This document shows positions 1 to 7,497 of a stretch of DNA of 29,701 nt, piece by piece. How positions within the stretch are numbered: the first letter of the stretch is position 1; every line of letters begins with the position of its first letter. The notes under the pieces are model-generated. The model ran no database searches and was not told the DNA's origin. It worked only from the letters and a program-made list of their open reading frames with translations. The stretch lies in contig CAMPYS010000023.1 of NCBI GenBank assembly GCA_946998295.1, positions 1-29,701 on the forward strand, read 5' to 3'. Position numbers and translations under genes: made by a program. The stretch is from an uncultured Prevotella sp. Its GTDB lineage: Bacteria > Bacteroidota > Bacteroidia > Bacteroidales > Bacteroidaceae.

Positions 1-31
1 TGTGTCAGCCCTAATTTATTTTGTTTGAAAA

Positions 32-52
32 AGTTTTACCGGACAGCAATAT
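32..52 (-). repeat. 21-bp dispersed repeat, copy 1 (mobile-element end?)
   Basis: Read on the minus strand this matches the copy at 28976-28996 at 20 of 21 positions and the copy at 28944-28964 at 18 of 21 (core CCGGTAAAACT). It forms the last codons and the stop of the cupin gene. The left copy points out of the window to the left and the right copies point to the right. This looks like the terminal sequence of a mobile element or a dispersed repeat; I do not recognise the family. Confidence 0.65.
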
Positions 53-332
53 TTTCAAACCAATGTTCATGACCTTCGGGACAATAATGAACTTGCCCCA
101 TGTGAATTAATTCTTCTTTGCCATCACAGTGAACTGTAAGTTGACCACTCACAACATACATAACCTCAAACGTTCCTTTATGTAGATGTTTTCCACTTTT
201 TGCACCTGGACGTAAAGTTGAATACATTATACGAACATTTTTATCAATATAGCTACGTAAATCTAATTTACCTATTCCGCCTTTAAAGCCTTCTATATGT
301 TCTTCGGATATTTTTTCAAAATCTATTTTCAT
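36..332 (-). CDS. Small cupin-domain protein, probably 3'-truncated
   Basis: A 98-residue single-domain cupin with no signal peptide. Both family motifs are exact. Motif 1, G-x5-HxH-x4-E-x6-G, includes H49, H51 and E56. Motif 2, G-x5-PxG-x2-H-x3-N, includes P85, G87, H90 and N94. The two histidines, the glutamate and the late histidine normally bind a metal. Members of this size bind small molecules or act as isomerases or sugar-related enzymes, so the substrate cannot be given. The protein stops right after motif 2, where relatives normally continue with one or two more beta strands. The last residues (I-A-V-R) and the stop are encoded by a repeat that recurs at the other edge of the window, so the natural end was probably replaced by an insertion. 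The gene stands alone on its strand. Confidence 0.8.
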   Translation of the reverse strand: MKIDFEKISEEHIEGFKGGIGKLDLRSYIDKNVRIMYSTLRPGAKSGKHLHKGTFEVMYVVSGQLTVHCDGKEELIHMGQVHYCPEGHEHWFENIAVR

Positions 333-357
333 AATGTTATGATAATTATTTGTACTA

Positions 358-365
358 CAAAATTA
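358..365 (-). promoter_or_regulatory. Candidate -7 element for the cupin gene
   Basis: The minus strand reads TAATTTTG, an exact match to the Bacteroidota -7 consensus TAnnTTTG, 26 bases upstream of the cupin start codon. No TTTG-type -33 element is visible at the usual 19-21 base spacing, so the call rests on the -7 match and its position only. Confidence 0.35.
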
Positions 366-644
366 ATAAAAATGAATAGGAATACCTCATATTTCATAAT
401 TAAAACATTCCTAACTATAATGTTCAACTTACTGCGACAAAAAAAGGAAAAATAACAGATAGCTACAATATTATAATTAAAATAGTATCTATGTTTATTT
501 AATATATTGTTAAACAGATAAATACGAGTATTAAAAAACAAATATTTTTTATCGTTAGAACTTAAAATAATAAAATAATAACTAAAAAACACTGTTTTTG
601 TGTTTCTGAAATTTTGTAATTATAATTAATCTAAATATTTTTAT

Positions 645-652
645 TAACTTTG
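645..652 (+). promoter_or_regulatory. Candidate -7 element for the outer-membrane gene pair
   Basis: TAACTTTG is an exact TAnnTTTG match and is identical to the -7 box of the tRNA-Gln promoter in this window. It would give a leader of roughly 130 bases before the gene at 793. The -33 position is not convincing: the nearest TTTG, at 613-616, is 28 bases away. Confidence 0.35.
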
Positions 653-792
653 TGAAAATAGTATTTAATATATCTTAATATTATGTCTTTAATTGTATAA
701 TTTGCATAGTTCTTTAAAAAGATATTTAGTTAATCTTATTATATATAAGTCAATATAAATAGTTTAAATTAATAAGTAAAATAAATTATATT

Positions 793-3024
793 ATGAAGAA
801 AGAAAGTATTATCTGTAAGTTAATCTTAACATTGTTTACTTTAGTTACTAGTTTAGAACTATCAGCACAAGTTAATGGTTTTTCACTTATACTATCTCCA
901 ACAGCAGAATACACATGGTGGGATAAAAATATATCAATAGAGAATACATGTTTATATGGAGGAAAGGTTGGATTTGGTTTTGGTCCGATATTAGAATTAC
1001 GAGGTTACTATTTAAAAAATACCAATGCTAATTTTAAATCTGAAGCTAATTTGTTAAATATTAAATCTAAATTATCAGATAAATTAGATTTAACTCGCTA
1101 TGGAGGAGATTTGAAAATAAATATAGTTCCAAATTCTTTTTTTTCACCATATCTTATTGCAGGTGGTGGAGTTCAAAGTGTTAAGATAAAAGATTTAAAA
1201 TCTGACCAATTATTTGTGGATTTAGGAGCTGGATTAAAGTTTAACTTATCCGATAGAGTAGTTTTATCAGCTGAAGCAAAAAATGTAATGTTTAACGTTT
1301 CTGGAAAAAATTATATAATAATTCCAAGTACACAACAAAAAGTTAAAGGTATACATACATATAATTGGACAGCTGTAGCCTCACTTGATTTTTATCTTGG
1401 TGGACGAGTTCCAAAACATAATGAGATTAGTAGAGAATATAAAAATATGTTTTCAGATGGATTTAAAGGGGTAAAATTTGTACTTGAACCAAGTGTTTCT
1501 TATATTGACTTCTCTAATAAATTAGCTCTATTAGATACATACATGCTTGGGGGAAGTGTAGGTTTGGATCTTTCATCGCTCATAGGCATTCGTGGATTTT
1601 ACTATCAAGCAACTAAAGATCCTAAAAAAATATCATTATCATTCAATAATGATTTAGCAATTTATGGTGGAAAATTAATAACAAGGCTAAATGTGCCAAG
1701 AGGGATAACTCCATATTTAGAAATTGGTGGCGGATACATGAAAGTTGGTGAGAACTATATTTCTACTATTGCACACGAAGCACCAAATAGTTCTGCATTT
1801 GCATTAGGTGGCGCTGGTATAGAAATACCTTTATCTAAATACATAGCATTATTTGGTACAGTAGATGCTATATTTACAGCTAATGATGTAAAAGAGAAAA
1901 ATATTCAAAACATTAAACAAGTAAATACAAGCGTAATGTATAATGGAGGTGTAAGGCTTAATTTAGGTAAAGCTGCTAATGGAGAACGAAAATATAAAGA
2001 AAAATTAATTGATGATATTAATGAGCATCAAATAGAAAATACAAATCAACGTATAAACAATTTAAGGTCAAAATATGAAAAAGAGTTAGGAGAATATGAT
2101 GTTCAATTAAATAAGTATGAAGATCGAATAAATACTCTGAAAGAGGATTATGAAAGTCGTATTAAGGATCTTAATAGAAAGCTAAAAACGGCTATTGCTA
2201 AAAATGACACTCTAGATGCGATAGAAATAGAAAAGCAAAGGGTGAATAATAAGCAAGCTCTTGAAAATATTGAAAATGAAGAGTTAACAATAAAACGAAG
2301 ACTTCTAAATCAATTAAGCCATAATACTACAAATACTGTAAAACTAACAAGAACAGAATTAGATATATTAGTACAAAAGATTATAGACGAAGCGAGTAAT
2401 GAAGCTGGATGTCATGAGCATTCTACTAATATAAATCTAAATGAAAATAATAAAATTTCTAATGACGAGGTAAAAAGAGAAATAGAACTATTAAATAAAA
2501 AGATTAATAAGTTGATAAATCAAATATCTGAAAAAGAAAATAAAACTATAATATATACTACTGATAATAATAAAATTACACCTATTGATAATACCATAGA
2601 ATCTAAAACTGTAGGTAACTATGATTCTATAAGTAAACTTATAAAACTAAATAGGATAGGTATATTTACAGGACTTGGATTTGGAAATCTTACTTCATGG
2701 AATGTAGGTATAAGAGGATATCTGCCTATAAGTAATACAAATCTTGATTTTATGCCAGAACTATATACTGCTATAGCGTCTAATAGTGGACTAGGAATAT
2801 CTGCTAATGTTGTATATAATTTAAATATAAGTTCATTTGGAAAAATAAAACCATACATAGGAGCAGGACTTGGAGTATTCCATGGTAAAAAGACTGTATT
2901 TGGTTCAAACTTTATATTTGGTGCTAGTATGGATTGCCTGCAAGGTAAGATTTTTGCAGATTATTCTATGAGAGGACTTACTAAGCAAAATCAAATAGCA
3001 GTTGGGTATTCATTCATATTCTAA
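793..3024 (+). CDS. Multi-barrel outer-membrane protein with coiled-coil linker
   Basis: This 743-residue protein has a Sec signal peptide (about residues 1-26, ending LSAQ). Two successive segments (about 27-205 and 222-395) look like small OmpA/OmpX-type beta barrels. They share the same plan: an opening strand, an LxGG turn, GIRGFY/ELRGYY, SPYL/TPYL-x-GGG, and a closing strand ending in LGG or LGK. A charged alpha-helical stretch follows, probably coiled coil (about 398-510 and 555-582). A third short barrel-like domain (about 620-743) ends in the terminal aromatic residue (GYSFIF) expected of outer-membrane substrates. The 3' neighbour is an OmpA-family protein 10 bases downstream, so the two are probably co-transcribed and may form one envelope structure. 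I do not recognise a named family; function is unknown. Codon use is typical of the window. Confidence 0.7.
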   Translation: MKKESIICKLILTLFTLVTSLELSAQVNGFSLILSPTAEYTWWDKNISIENTCLYGGKVGFGFGPILELRGYYLKNTNANFKSEANLLNIKSKLSDKLDLTRYGGDLKINIVPNSFFSPYLIAGGGVQSVKIKDLKSDQLFVDLGAGLKFNLSDRVVLSAEAKNVMFNVSGKNYIIIPSTQQKVKGIHTYNWTAVASLDFYLGGRVPKHNEISREYKNMFSDGFKGVKFVLEPSVSYIDFSNKLALLDTYMLGGSVGLDLSSLIGIRGFYYQATKDPKKISLSFNNDLAIYGGKLITRLNVPRGITPYLEIGGGYMKVGENYISTIAHEAPNSSAFALGGAGIEIPLSKYIALFGTVDAIFTANDVKEKNIQNIKQVNTSVMYNGGVRLNLGKAANGERKYKEKLIDDINEHQIENTNQRINNLRSKYEKELGEYDVQLNKYEDRINTLKEDYESRIKDLNRKLKTAIAKNDTLDAIEIEKQRVNNKQALENIENEELTIKRRLLNQLSHNTTNTVKLTRTELDILVQKIIDEASNEAGCHEHSTNINLNENNKISNDEVKREIELLNKKINKLINQISEKENKTIIYTTDNNKITPIDNTIESKTVGNYDSISKLIKLNRIGIFTGLGFGNLTSWNVGIRGYLPISNTNLDFMPELYTAIASNSGLGISANVVYNLNISSFGKIKPYIGAGLGVFHGKKTVFGSNFIFGASMDCLQGKIFADYSMRGLTKQNQIAVGYSFIF

Positions 3025-3034
3025 TTTTTATTGT

Positions 3035-3931
3035 ATGAAAAAAGAATATATAATTTTAGCTATACTATTATTACCATTAACATTTTGTTATGCTCAAAAA
3101 ATAAATAAGAGTAAAATAAATTATGTGGATGATACTTTAATAGTAGACAAAGAAGACTTAATAAATACTCTTAGAAGTATAGCTATTAAAGAATTTAAGA
3201 ATAAGCATAAAGAGAGTTGCCATGGTATAAAGGTAAATAATAAGACTGATTATAGACCTATTTTGAGAGAACAACAACATATAGGTAATATTCCTAATAG
3301 TAATCAGATTTTAGTTATACCACGTTCAGATGGTTCGTTAAAATATTATATACAAACTGAACCATATAAACAACAAAATGTACAAAACGATTCTGTTATA
3401 GAAAACTTAAAAAAGCAAATACATATATTAAGGCAAAGTTTAAATTCTATGTTATCAAAAAATCTAAATGATTCTATTATGAAGAAGCAAATAGATTTAA
3501 TAGAGAGTAAATTGAGAGTGTTAGAGGATACGAAACCTATAGATACTTATATGCCAAATTTATCTCCTATATATATAGAAAAAGATAAAGACGAAAATAA
3601 AGATAAAAATATTTTTGATACTAATTTTAGGCAGGTGTTCTTTAATGTATCATCAGATGAGCTTCCAAATGAAGCGAAAAAAACTTTAGAATATGTTGCT
3701 AACATATTAAAAGAAAATAGAGCTTTGAAAGTGACAATTAATGGATTTGCTAGTAAAGAAGGTAATGAAGATTTTAATAATAGTTTAGCAATTAGACGTG
3801 TAAAGTCTGTAAAACTATTTTTATTAGAAAATGGAGTAGAAATATCCCAAATAAAATCTTTATTTACTGGCATAGATAATAGTTCTGAAATGCGAACTTA
3901 TGCTCGCAGAGTAGATTTATTAATATTATAA
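3035..3931 (+). CDS. OmpA-family C-terminal domain protein
   Basis: I place the start at the ATG at 3035. It begins a clean signal peptide (MKKEYIILAILLLPLTFCYA, then Q). An upstream TTG in the same frame at 3002 would overlap the previous gene and bury that signal. The product is 298 residues. The middle (about 115-165) is predicted coiled coil. The C-terminal 100 residues are an OmpA/MotB-type peptidoglycan-binding domain: FFNVSSDELPNEAKKTLEYVA, then NGFASKEG, then NNSLAIRRVKSVKLFLLENGV. The arginine pair in the second helix is kept. The aspartate of the proteobacterial GHTD motif is replaced, as is common in Bacteroidota (GYASPEG-type). The likely role is non-covalent anchoring of the outer membrane, perhaps via the partner barrel protein upstream, to peptidoglycan. 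A terminator follows. Confidence 0.8.
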   Translation: MKKEYIILAILLLPLTFCYAQKINKSKINYVDDTLIVDKEDLINTLRSIAIKEFKNKHKESCHGIKVNNKTDYRPILREQQHIGNIPNSNQILVIPRSDGSLKYYIQTEPYKQQNVQNDSVIENLKKQIHILRQSLNSMLSKNLNDSIMKKQIDLIESKLRVLEDTKPIDTYMPNLSPIYIEKDKDENKDKNIFDTNFRQVFFNVSSDELPNEAKKTLEYVANILKENRALKVTINGFASKEGNEDFNNSLAIRRVKSVKLFLLENGVEISQIKSLFTGIDNSSEMRTYARRVDLLIL

Positions 3932-3936
3932 ATTGT

Positions 3937-3986
3937 AAAGAGGTACTTTCATTTATTAGGAAGTGTCTTTTTGTTTTATTTTTTTG
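3937..3986 (+). terminator. Rho-independent terminator after the OmpA-family gene
   Basis: An imperfect stem pairs AAAGA (3937-3941) with TCTTT (3966-3970) and ACTTTC (3945-3950) with GGAAGT (3959-3964), with a small internal loop and an 8-base hairpin loop. A T-rich tract runs to 3985. It begins five bases after the stop codon. Its T tract also carries the -33 box of the next gene. Confidence 0.7.
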
Positions 3987-4014
3987 TTAGAATAGCATAA
4001 TATACATATATTTG
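3983..4014 (+). promoter_or_regulatory. Promoter of the nucleoside phosphorylase gene
   Basis: TTTG (3983-3986), a 20-base spacer and TATATTTG (4007-4014) match the Bacteroidota primary-sigma promoter exactly in both boxes and in spacing. The start codon at 4048 lies 33 bases beyond the -7 box. One of the two best promoters in the window. Confidence 0.75.
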
Positions 4015-4047
4015 TAAAAGATAGATTAAACTTAAAATCATTAGAAT

Positions 4048-4920
4048 ATGGAAGAAAGATTTTTTGCTCCATCAGAATTAATAATAAATTCAGATGGAAG
4101 TATTTTTCACCTACATATAAAACCACAAGATATAGCTGATAAAATTATATTAGTAGGAGACCCTGGAAGAGTTAAATTAGTCGCATCGCATTTTGAGATA
4201 GTTGAGTGCGAAGCAAGTAGCCGTGAATTTAATACAGTTACTGGTATATATAATAACAAACGTATTACTGTATTAAGTACAGGTATAGGATGCGATAATA
4301 TTGATATTGTAGTTAATGAATTAGACGCATTAGCAAATATTGACTTTGACAAGAGAAAAGAAAAAACAAAATTTCGTCAACTAACATTAGTACGTATAGG
4401 TACATGTGGAGGACTACAGCTTAATACACCAATAGGAACATATGTCGCATCTCAAAAGAGTATTGGATTTGATGGACTACTAAACTATTATGCAAGGCGT
4501 GAAGAATTAGATATTGATTTTGAAGAAGAATTTAAAAAACAAGTAAAGTGGAATCCACAATTAGGAAATCCGTATGTAGCAACAGCAGATTATGAGCTAT
4601 TAGAACAAATTGCAAAAGATGATATGGTAAGAGGGATTACTGTTGCATGTGGAGGATTCTTTGGACCACAAGGTAGACGACTAAGATTACCGCTTGCAGA
4701 TCCAAGACTAAATGAAAAGATAGAAGAATTTGAATATAAAGGTCTTCGCTGTACAAACTTTGAAATGGAAAGTAGTGCTTTAGCTGGGTTGGCACAATTG
4801 ATGGGACATAAAGCGTTAACTTGTTGTATGGTAATTGCTAATCGTAGACAGAAGGAAGCAAATGTAGGTTATAAAAATACGATAGATGGACTTATAAAAA
4901 CAGTTTTAGATCGTATATAA
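4048..4920 (+). CDS. udp: Nucleoside phosphorylase, uridine-phosphorylase type
   Basis: A cytosolic 290-residue member of the PNP/UDP phosphorylase family, which cleaves nucleosides with phosphate to give ribose-1-phosphate and the free base. Visible signatures are the phosphate-binding GDPGR (37-41), the GTCGG strand (118-122), and EMES (239-242), whose Glu-Met-Glu binds ribose. A Gln-x-Arg pair (Q208, R210) sits where uridine phosphorylases hold Q166 and R168 to read the uracil ring, so uridine is the most likely substrate. Purine or other pyrimidine nucleosides cannot be excluded. The protein is longer than E. coli Udp (253), with about 20 extra N-terminal residues and a longer loop around 150-175. 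It is transcribed alone from an exact consensus promoter and followed by a hairpin. Confidence 0.85.
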   Translation: MEERFFAPSELIINSDGSIFHLHIKPQDIADKIILVGDPGRVKLVASHFEIVECEASSREFNTVTGIYNNKRITVLSTGIGCDNIDIVVNELDALANIDFDKRKEKTKFRQLTLVRIGTCGGLQLNTPIGTYVASQKSIGFDGLLNYYARREELDIDFEEEFKKQVKWNPQLGNPYVATADYELLEQIAKDDMVRGITVACGGFFGPQGRRLRLPLADPRLNEKIEEFEYKGLRCTNFEMESSALAGLAQLMGHKALTCCMVIANRRQKEANVGYKNTIDGLIKTVLDRI

Positions 4921-4951
4921 TACAATATGTAAATATAATATATATATATAT

Positions 4952-4980
4952 AGGGGCATGTAGGATTATTATATGTCCCT
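4952..4980 (+). terminator. Stem-loop after the phosphorylase gene
   Basis: AGGGGCAT (4952-4959) pairs with ATGTCCCT (4973-4980) with one G-U pair, and the stem continues inward to a 5-base loop. It lies 31 bases after the stop codon. The downstream sequence is AT-rich but not a clean T run, so it may be a weak terminator or an mRNA-stabilising stem before mnmE. Confidence 0.55.
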
Positions 4981-5001
4981 TATATTATAGTTGTAAAATA
5001 A

Positions 5002-6405
5002 ATGAAAAAAAATACTCAATATATAGATAATACAACCATTTGCGCTCTATCAACAAAACCAGGTGGAGCTATTGGGATAATTAGGGTAGCTGGAGAAGAT
5101 TCTATAAAATTTGTAAATGATATTTTTACTAAAAATATACTTGCTGCCAAAGCTAATACTTTGCACTATGGAGAAATTGTAGATAGTAACAATGATGTGA
5201 TAGATCAAGTTATAATTTCTATATGGAGGGCACCACATTCTTATACAGGAGAGAATGTGGTAGAAATTTCATGTCACGGCTCTGAATATATTTTAAAGAA
5301 AGTGATATACAGATTATGTGAAATAGGTTGTAGGCAAGCAAAACCTGGAGAATTTACATTGAGGGCTTATCTAAATGGCAAGATGGATTTAACCCAAGCT
5401 GAAGCTGTAGCAGAACTTATAGCTTCGACTAATAAAGCCTCACATAAAGTTGCATTATCACAACTAAAGGGACATTTTACAAGTAAATTACTTTCACTAC
5501 GTCAAAAATTATTAACTTTAAATTCTTTATTAGAACTTGAGCTTGATTTCTCTGACCATGAAGAACTTGAATTTGTAGATAGAACTGAATTAGAAAATCT
5601 TACAGTAGAAATAGATAAACAAGTAAATAAACTTATAGCTTCATTTGCTACAGGACAGGCTATGAAAAAAGGAATACCTGTAGCAATTATAGGAAATACT
5701 AACGTTGGTAAATCAACACTATTAAATAAGCTATTAAATGAAGATAAAGCTATTGTGTCAGATATACATGGGACTACCAGAGATGTGGTTTCAGATAGTG
5801 TGAATATTAATGGAATAAACTTCTTGTTTATAGATACAGCTGGATTTCGTAAAACGGAAGATTATATAGAAAACTTAGGTATTGAACGAACTATTCAAGA
5901 ATTAGATACGGCACAAATAGTATTATGGGTAGTTGATAAGGATATAGATAATTATGACATTAAAAAAATACAATCAAAGTGTAGTGATAAAAAATTAATT
6001 GTTGTTAGGAATAAAATTGATAATAAAGATAATATTGATAAATTTAATTCATATATCAATAACATAAAAAGTGAAGATAAAAAACCATATTATAATATTT
6101 ATACATCAGGAAAATATAATATAGGGATTGAAGATTTAAAAAAACTGGTATATATAATAGCTGATATACCTGAAATAACAGAAAATACATTGATAGTAAC
6201 CTCTGCACGTCACTATGATGCTTTACTAAGAGCTCGTAATGCTTTAAACAGAGTAAAAGATTCTTTAGAACAATCTTTATCGGCAGACTTTATAGCTGAA
6301 GATTTGAAGGATGTGTTATCAATACTTGGAGAAATAACAGGTCAAGAAATAACAAGTCAAGAGACTTTAAATAATATATTTAAAAACTTTTGTATCGGAA
6401 AGTAA
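5002..6405 (+). CDS. mnmE: tRNA modification GTPase MnmE
   Basis: With MnmG, MnmE installs the (carboxymethyl)aminomethyl group at C5 of wobble uridine 34 in tRNAs reading NNA/NNG codons. Length (467) is normal. The N-terminal folate-binding domain (about 8-125) opens with TTICALSTKPGGAIGIIRVAG. The helical domain contains an inserted G domain: P-loop GNTNVGKST (231-239), switch GTTRD (257-261), DTAG (278-281) and NKID (about 335). The C-terminal FCIGK (463-467) supplies the catalytic cysteine motif C-x-G-K. All key residues are present. The next gene downstream is tRNA-Gln(UUG), a substrate class of this enzyme. The start codon follows the phosphorylase stem-loop by 21 bases; no exact promoter is visible, so read-through or a weak promoter near 4985 is possible. 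Confidence 0.97.
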   Translation: MKKNTQYIDNTTICALSTKPGGAIGIIRVAGEDSIKFVNDIFTKNILAAKANTLHYGEIVDSNNDVIDQVIISIWRAPHSYTGENVVEISCHGSEYILKKVIYRLCEIGCRQAKPGEFTLRAYLNGKMDLTQAEAVAELIASTNKASHKVALSQLKGHFTSKLLSLRQKLLTLNSLLELELDFSDHEELEFVDRTELENLTVEIDKQVNKLIASFATGQAMKKGIPVAIIGNTNVGKSTLLNKLLNEDKAIVSDIHGTTRDVVSDSVNINGINFLFIDTAGFRKTEDYIENLGIERTIQELDTAQIVLWVVDKDIDNYDIKKIQSKCSDKKLIVVRNKIDNKDNIDKFNSYINNIKSEDKKPYYNIYTSGKYNIGIEDLKKLVYIIADIPEITENTLIVTSARHYDALLRARNALNRVKDSLEQSLSADFIAEDLKDVLSILGEITGQEITSQETLNNIFKNFCIGK

Positions 6406-6461
6406 AGCACAGGGTTGTATATAGAAGTTTAATCTACGTAAGTAAATTTACCCTATAAAAA

Positions 6462-6493
6462 TTTGGTAAAATAAAGAAAAACTACTAACTTTG
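6462..6493 (+). promoter_or_regulatory. Promoter of tRNA-Gln
   Basis: TTTG (6462-6465), a 20-base spacer and TAACTTTG (6486-6493) match the Bacteroidota consensus exactly. Transcription would begin about 6500, only a few bases before the mature tRNA 5' end at 6503, so the 5' leader is almost absent. Confidence 0.8.
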
Positions 6494-6502
6494 CAGTGCA
6501 AT

Positions 6503-6573
6503 TGTCCTATGGTGTAATGGTAGCACTACAGTTTTTGGTTCTGTCAGCGGTGGTTCGAGTCCGCCTGGGACAA
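6503..6573 (+). tRNA. tRNA-Gln (anticodon TTG)
   Basis: The 71-base gene folds as a cloverleaf. The acceptor stem TGTCCTA pairs with TGGGACA with one wobble pair, followed by discriminator A. The D loop carries GG. The anticodon stem ACAGT/TCTGT has one T-T mismatch next to the loop, and the anticodon TTG is at 6535-6537. The T stem GGTGG/CCGCC has one wobble pair and a canonical TTCGAGT loop. CCA is not encoded; CAAAG follows the discriminator base. The gene has its own consensus promoter. Its last three bases are also the first three bases of the terminator stem. Confidence 0.95.
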
Positions 6574-6630
6574 CAAAGAAAGACACTCAAAGAGTGTCTT
6601 TCTTTGTTGTAATATATCTTTTTTATTTTA
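6571..6630 (+). terminator. 18-bp perfect hairpin terminator overlapping tRNA 3' end
   Basis: Bases 6571-6588 and 6592-6609 are perfectly complementary around an AAA loop. A T-rich stretch follows (6617-6629). The 5' arm includes the last C-A-A of the tRNA. The hairpin is symmetrical and also lies downstream of the convergent licD gene, together with a 9-bp AT hairpin (6621-6629 with 6636-6644), so the region probably ends transcription from both sides. Confidence 0.85.
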
Positions 6631-6647
6631 ATTAAAAAATAAAAATA

Positions 6648-7481
6648 TTATTCTTTCAATTTTATACTTACTTTGTGTCTATTTCGCTTATTTTTAGGAG
6701 GAAGAGACAAATAATCTCCATAAATGATTTTACAAAATTCTTCAGGGCAATTAGGACCATTAAATTTTTTATTTTCAAATATAATAGGTTTATATGGTAG
6801 TAAAACATTTTTTGGAAGTCTCTCATAGAACCATGCACCATAACTATGCATAAACTCGCCCTGCTTACCTATTATATGCCCTAATACCCTAAATATTGGA
6901 AATATTATTTTCTCTAGAAGATAATACCCAATATTAGCAATAAAAGCAGAATATGGTGCTATAGTGAAATTTAGAAAACAAGCTAATTTACCTGATAAAT
7001 GTTGTAATGATGGTAAAATTCTATCTTCGTATGGAAAAATATCAATATGCAAGCCACGATATTTCATCATTTCTAAAGATTTTCTTTCTTTAGAATTTTT
7101 ATTTTCAATGCTAATATGCTCACTTTTTATATCTCGTAAACTAGCCCATGATTTATAATATCTATTATCTGTACTATGGTCCTGTAGAATAAATTGTGTA
7201 TGTTGTGTCGACTTAAGATACTTGCATAATTTTTTAAAATCCTTTCTATTTACAACTATATCTATATCATCATCCCATGGAATAAATCCTCCATGTCGTA
7301 TTGCGCCTAAGATATTTCCACCATCAATCCTCCATTTTATACCGATTTTTTTAGCTACCTTATCAAGATATTCTAACATCTCCAATAATCGTAATTGAGC
7401 ACGTCTAAGAACAGAGCCATCAGGATTATATTCTTCCCTTAGGCTCTGTTGTGTCTCACCCGTATTAAAACTATATATCAT
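6648..7481 (-). CDS. LicD-family phosphotransferase
   Basis: A 277-residue LicD-family (nucleotidyltransferase-fold) protein. The family transfers a phospho-alcohol, such as phosphocholine or ribitol-5-phosphate, from its CDP derivative to a glycan; eukaryotic fukutin is a relative. The signature block at residues 53-76 reads DGGNILGAIRHGGFIPWDDD then IDI; the acidic cluster D70-D72 and D74 is the expected metal site. A GLHIDIFPYE motif (about 143-152) is also typical. Hydrophobic residues near 185-215 suggest membrane association. It is the last gene of the tsaB-to-rseP operon, 16 bases after rseP. The acceptor and donor are not determined; a TarI-like cytidylyltransferase gene about 7 kb away suggests a CDP-polyol donor. 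Confidence 0.88.
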   Translation of the reverse strand: MIYSFNTGETQQSLREEYNPDGSVLRRAQLRLLEMLEYLDKVAKKIGIKWRIDGGNILGAIRHGGFIPWDDDIDIVVNRKDFKKLCKYLKSTQHTQFILQDHSTDNRYYKSWASLRDIKSEHISIENKNSKERKSLEMMKYRGLHIDIFPYEDRILPSLQHLSGKLACFLNFTIAPYSAFIANIGYYLLEKIIFPIFRVLGHIIGKQGEFMHSYGAWFYERLPKNVLLPYKPIIFENKKFNGPNCPEEFCKIIYGDYLSLPPKNKRNRHKVSIKLKE

Positions 7482-7497
7482 GTATAATAATTATTAT

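Larger units (their letters stand above)
333..792. other. 460-base AT-rich intergenic region, no gene
   Basis: This stretch separates the divergent cupin gene and the outer-membrane gene pair. It is extremely AT-rich. The reading frames in it encode only low-complexity Phe/Ile/Tyr-rich strings without domain character. It holds one candidate promoter in each direction (358-365 minus, 645-652 plus). A weak inverted repeat (AACATT at 404-409, AATGTT at 419-424) may be chance in such DNA. No RNA gene is visible. Confidence 0.6.

Noticed and set aside
329..592. 87-residue minus-strand reading frame
   Set aside because: Low-complexity Phe/Ile/Tyr string from AT-rich intergenic DNA, overlapping the cupin start; no domain or start context.
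3002..3034. Upstream TTG start for the OmpA-family gene
   Set aside because: It overlaps the previous coding region and would put 11 residues before a standard signal peptide that starts at the ATG at 3035.
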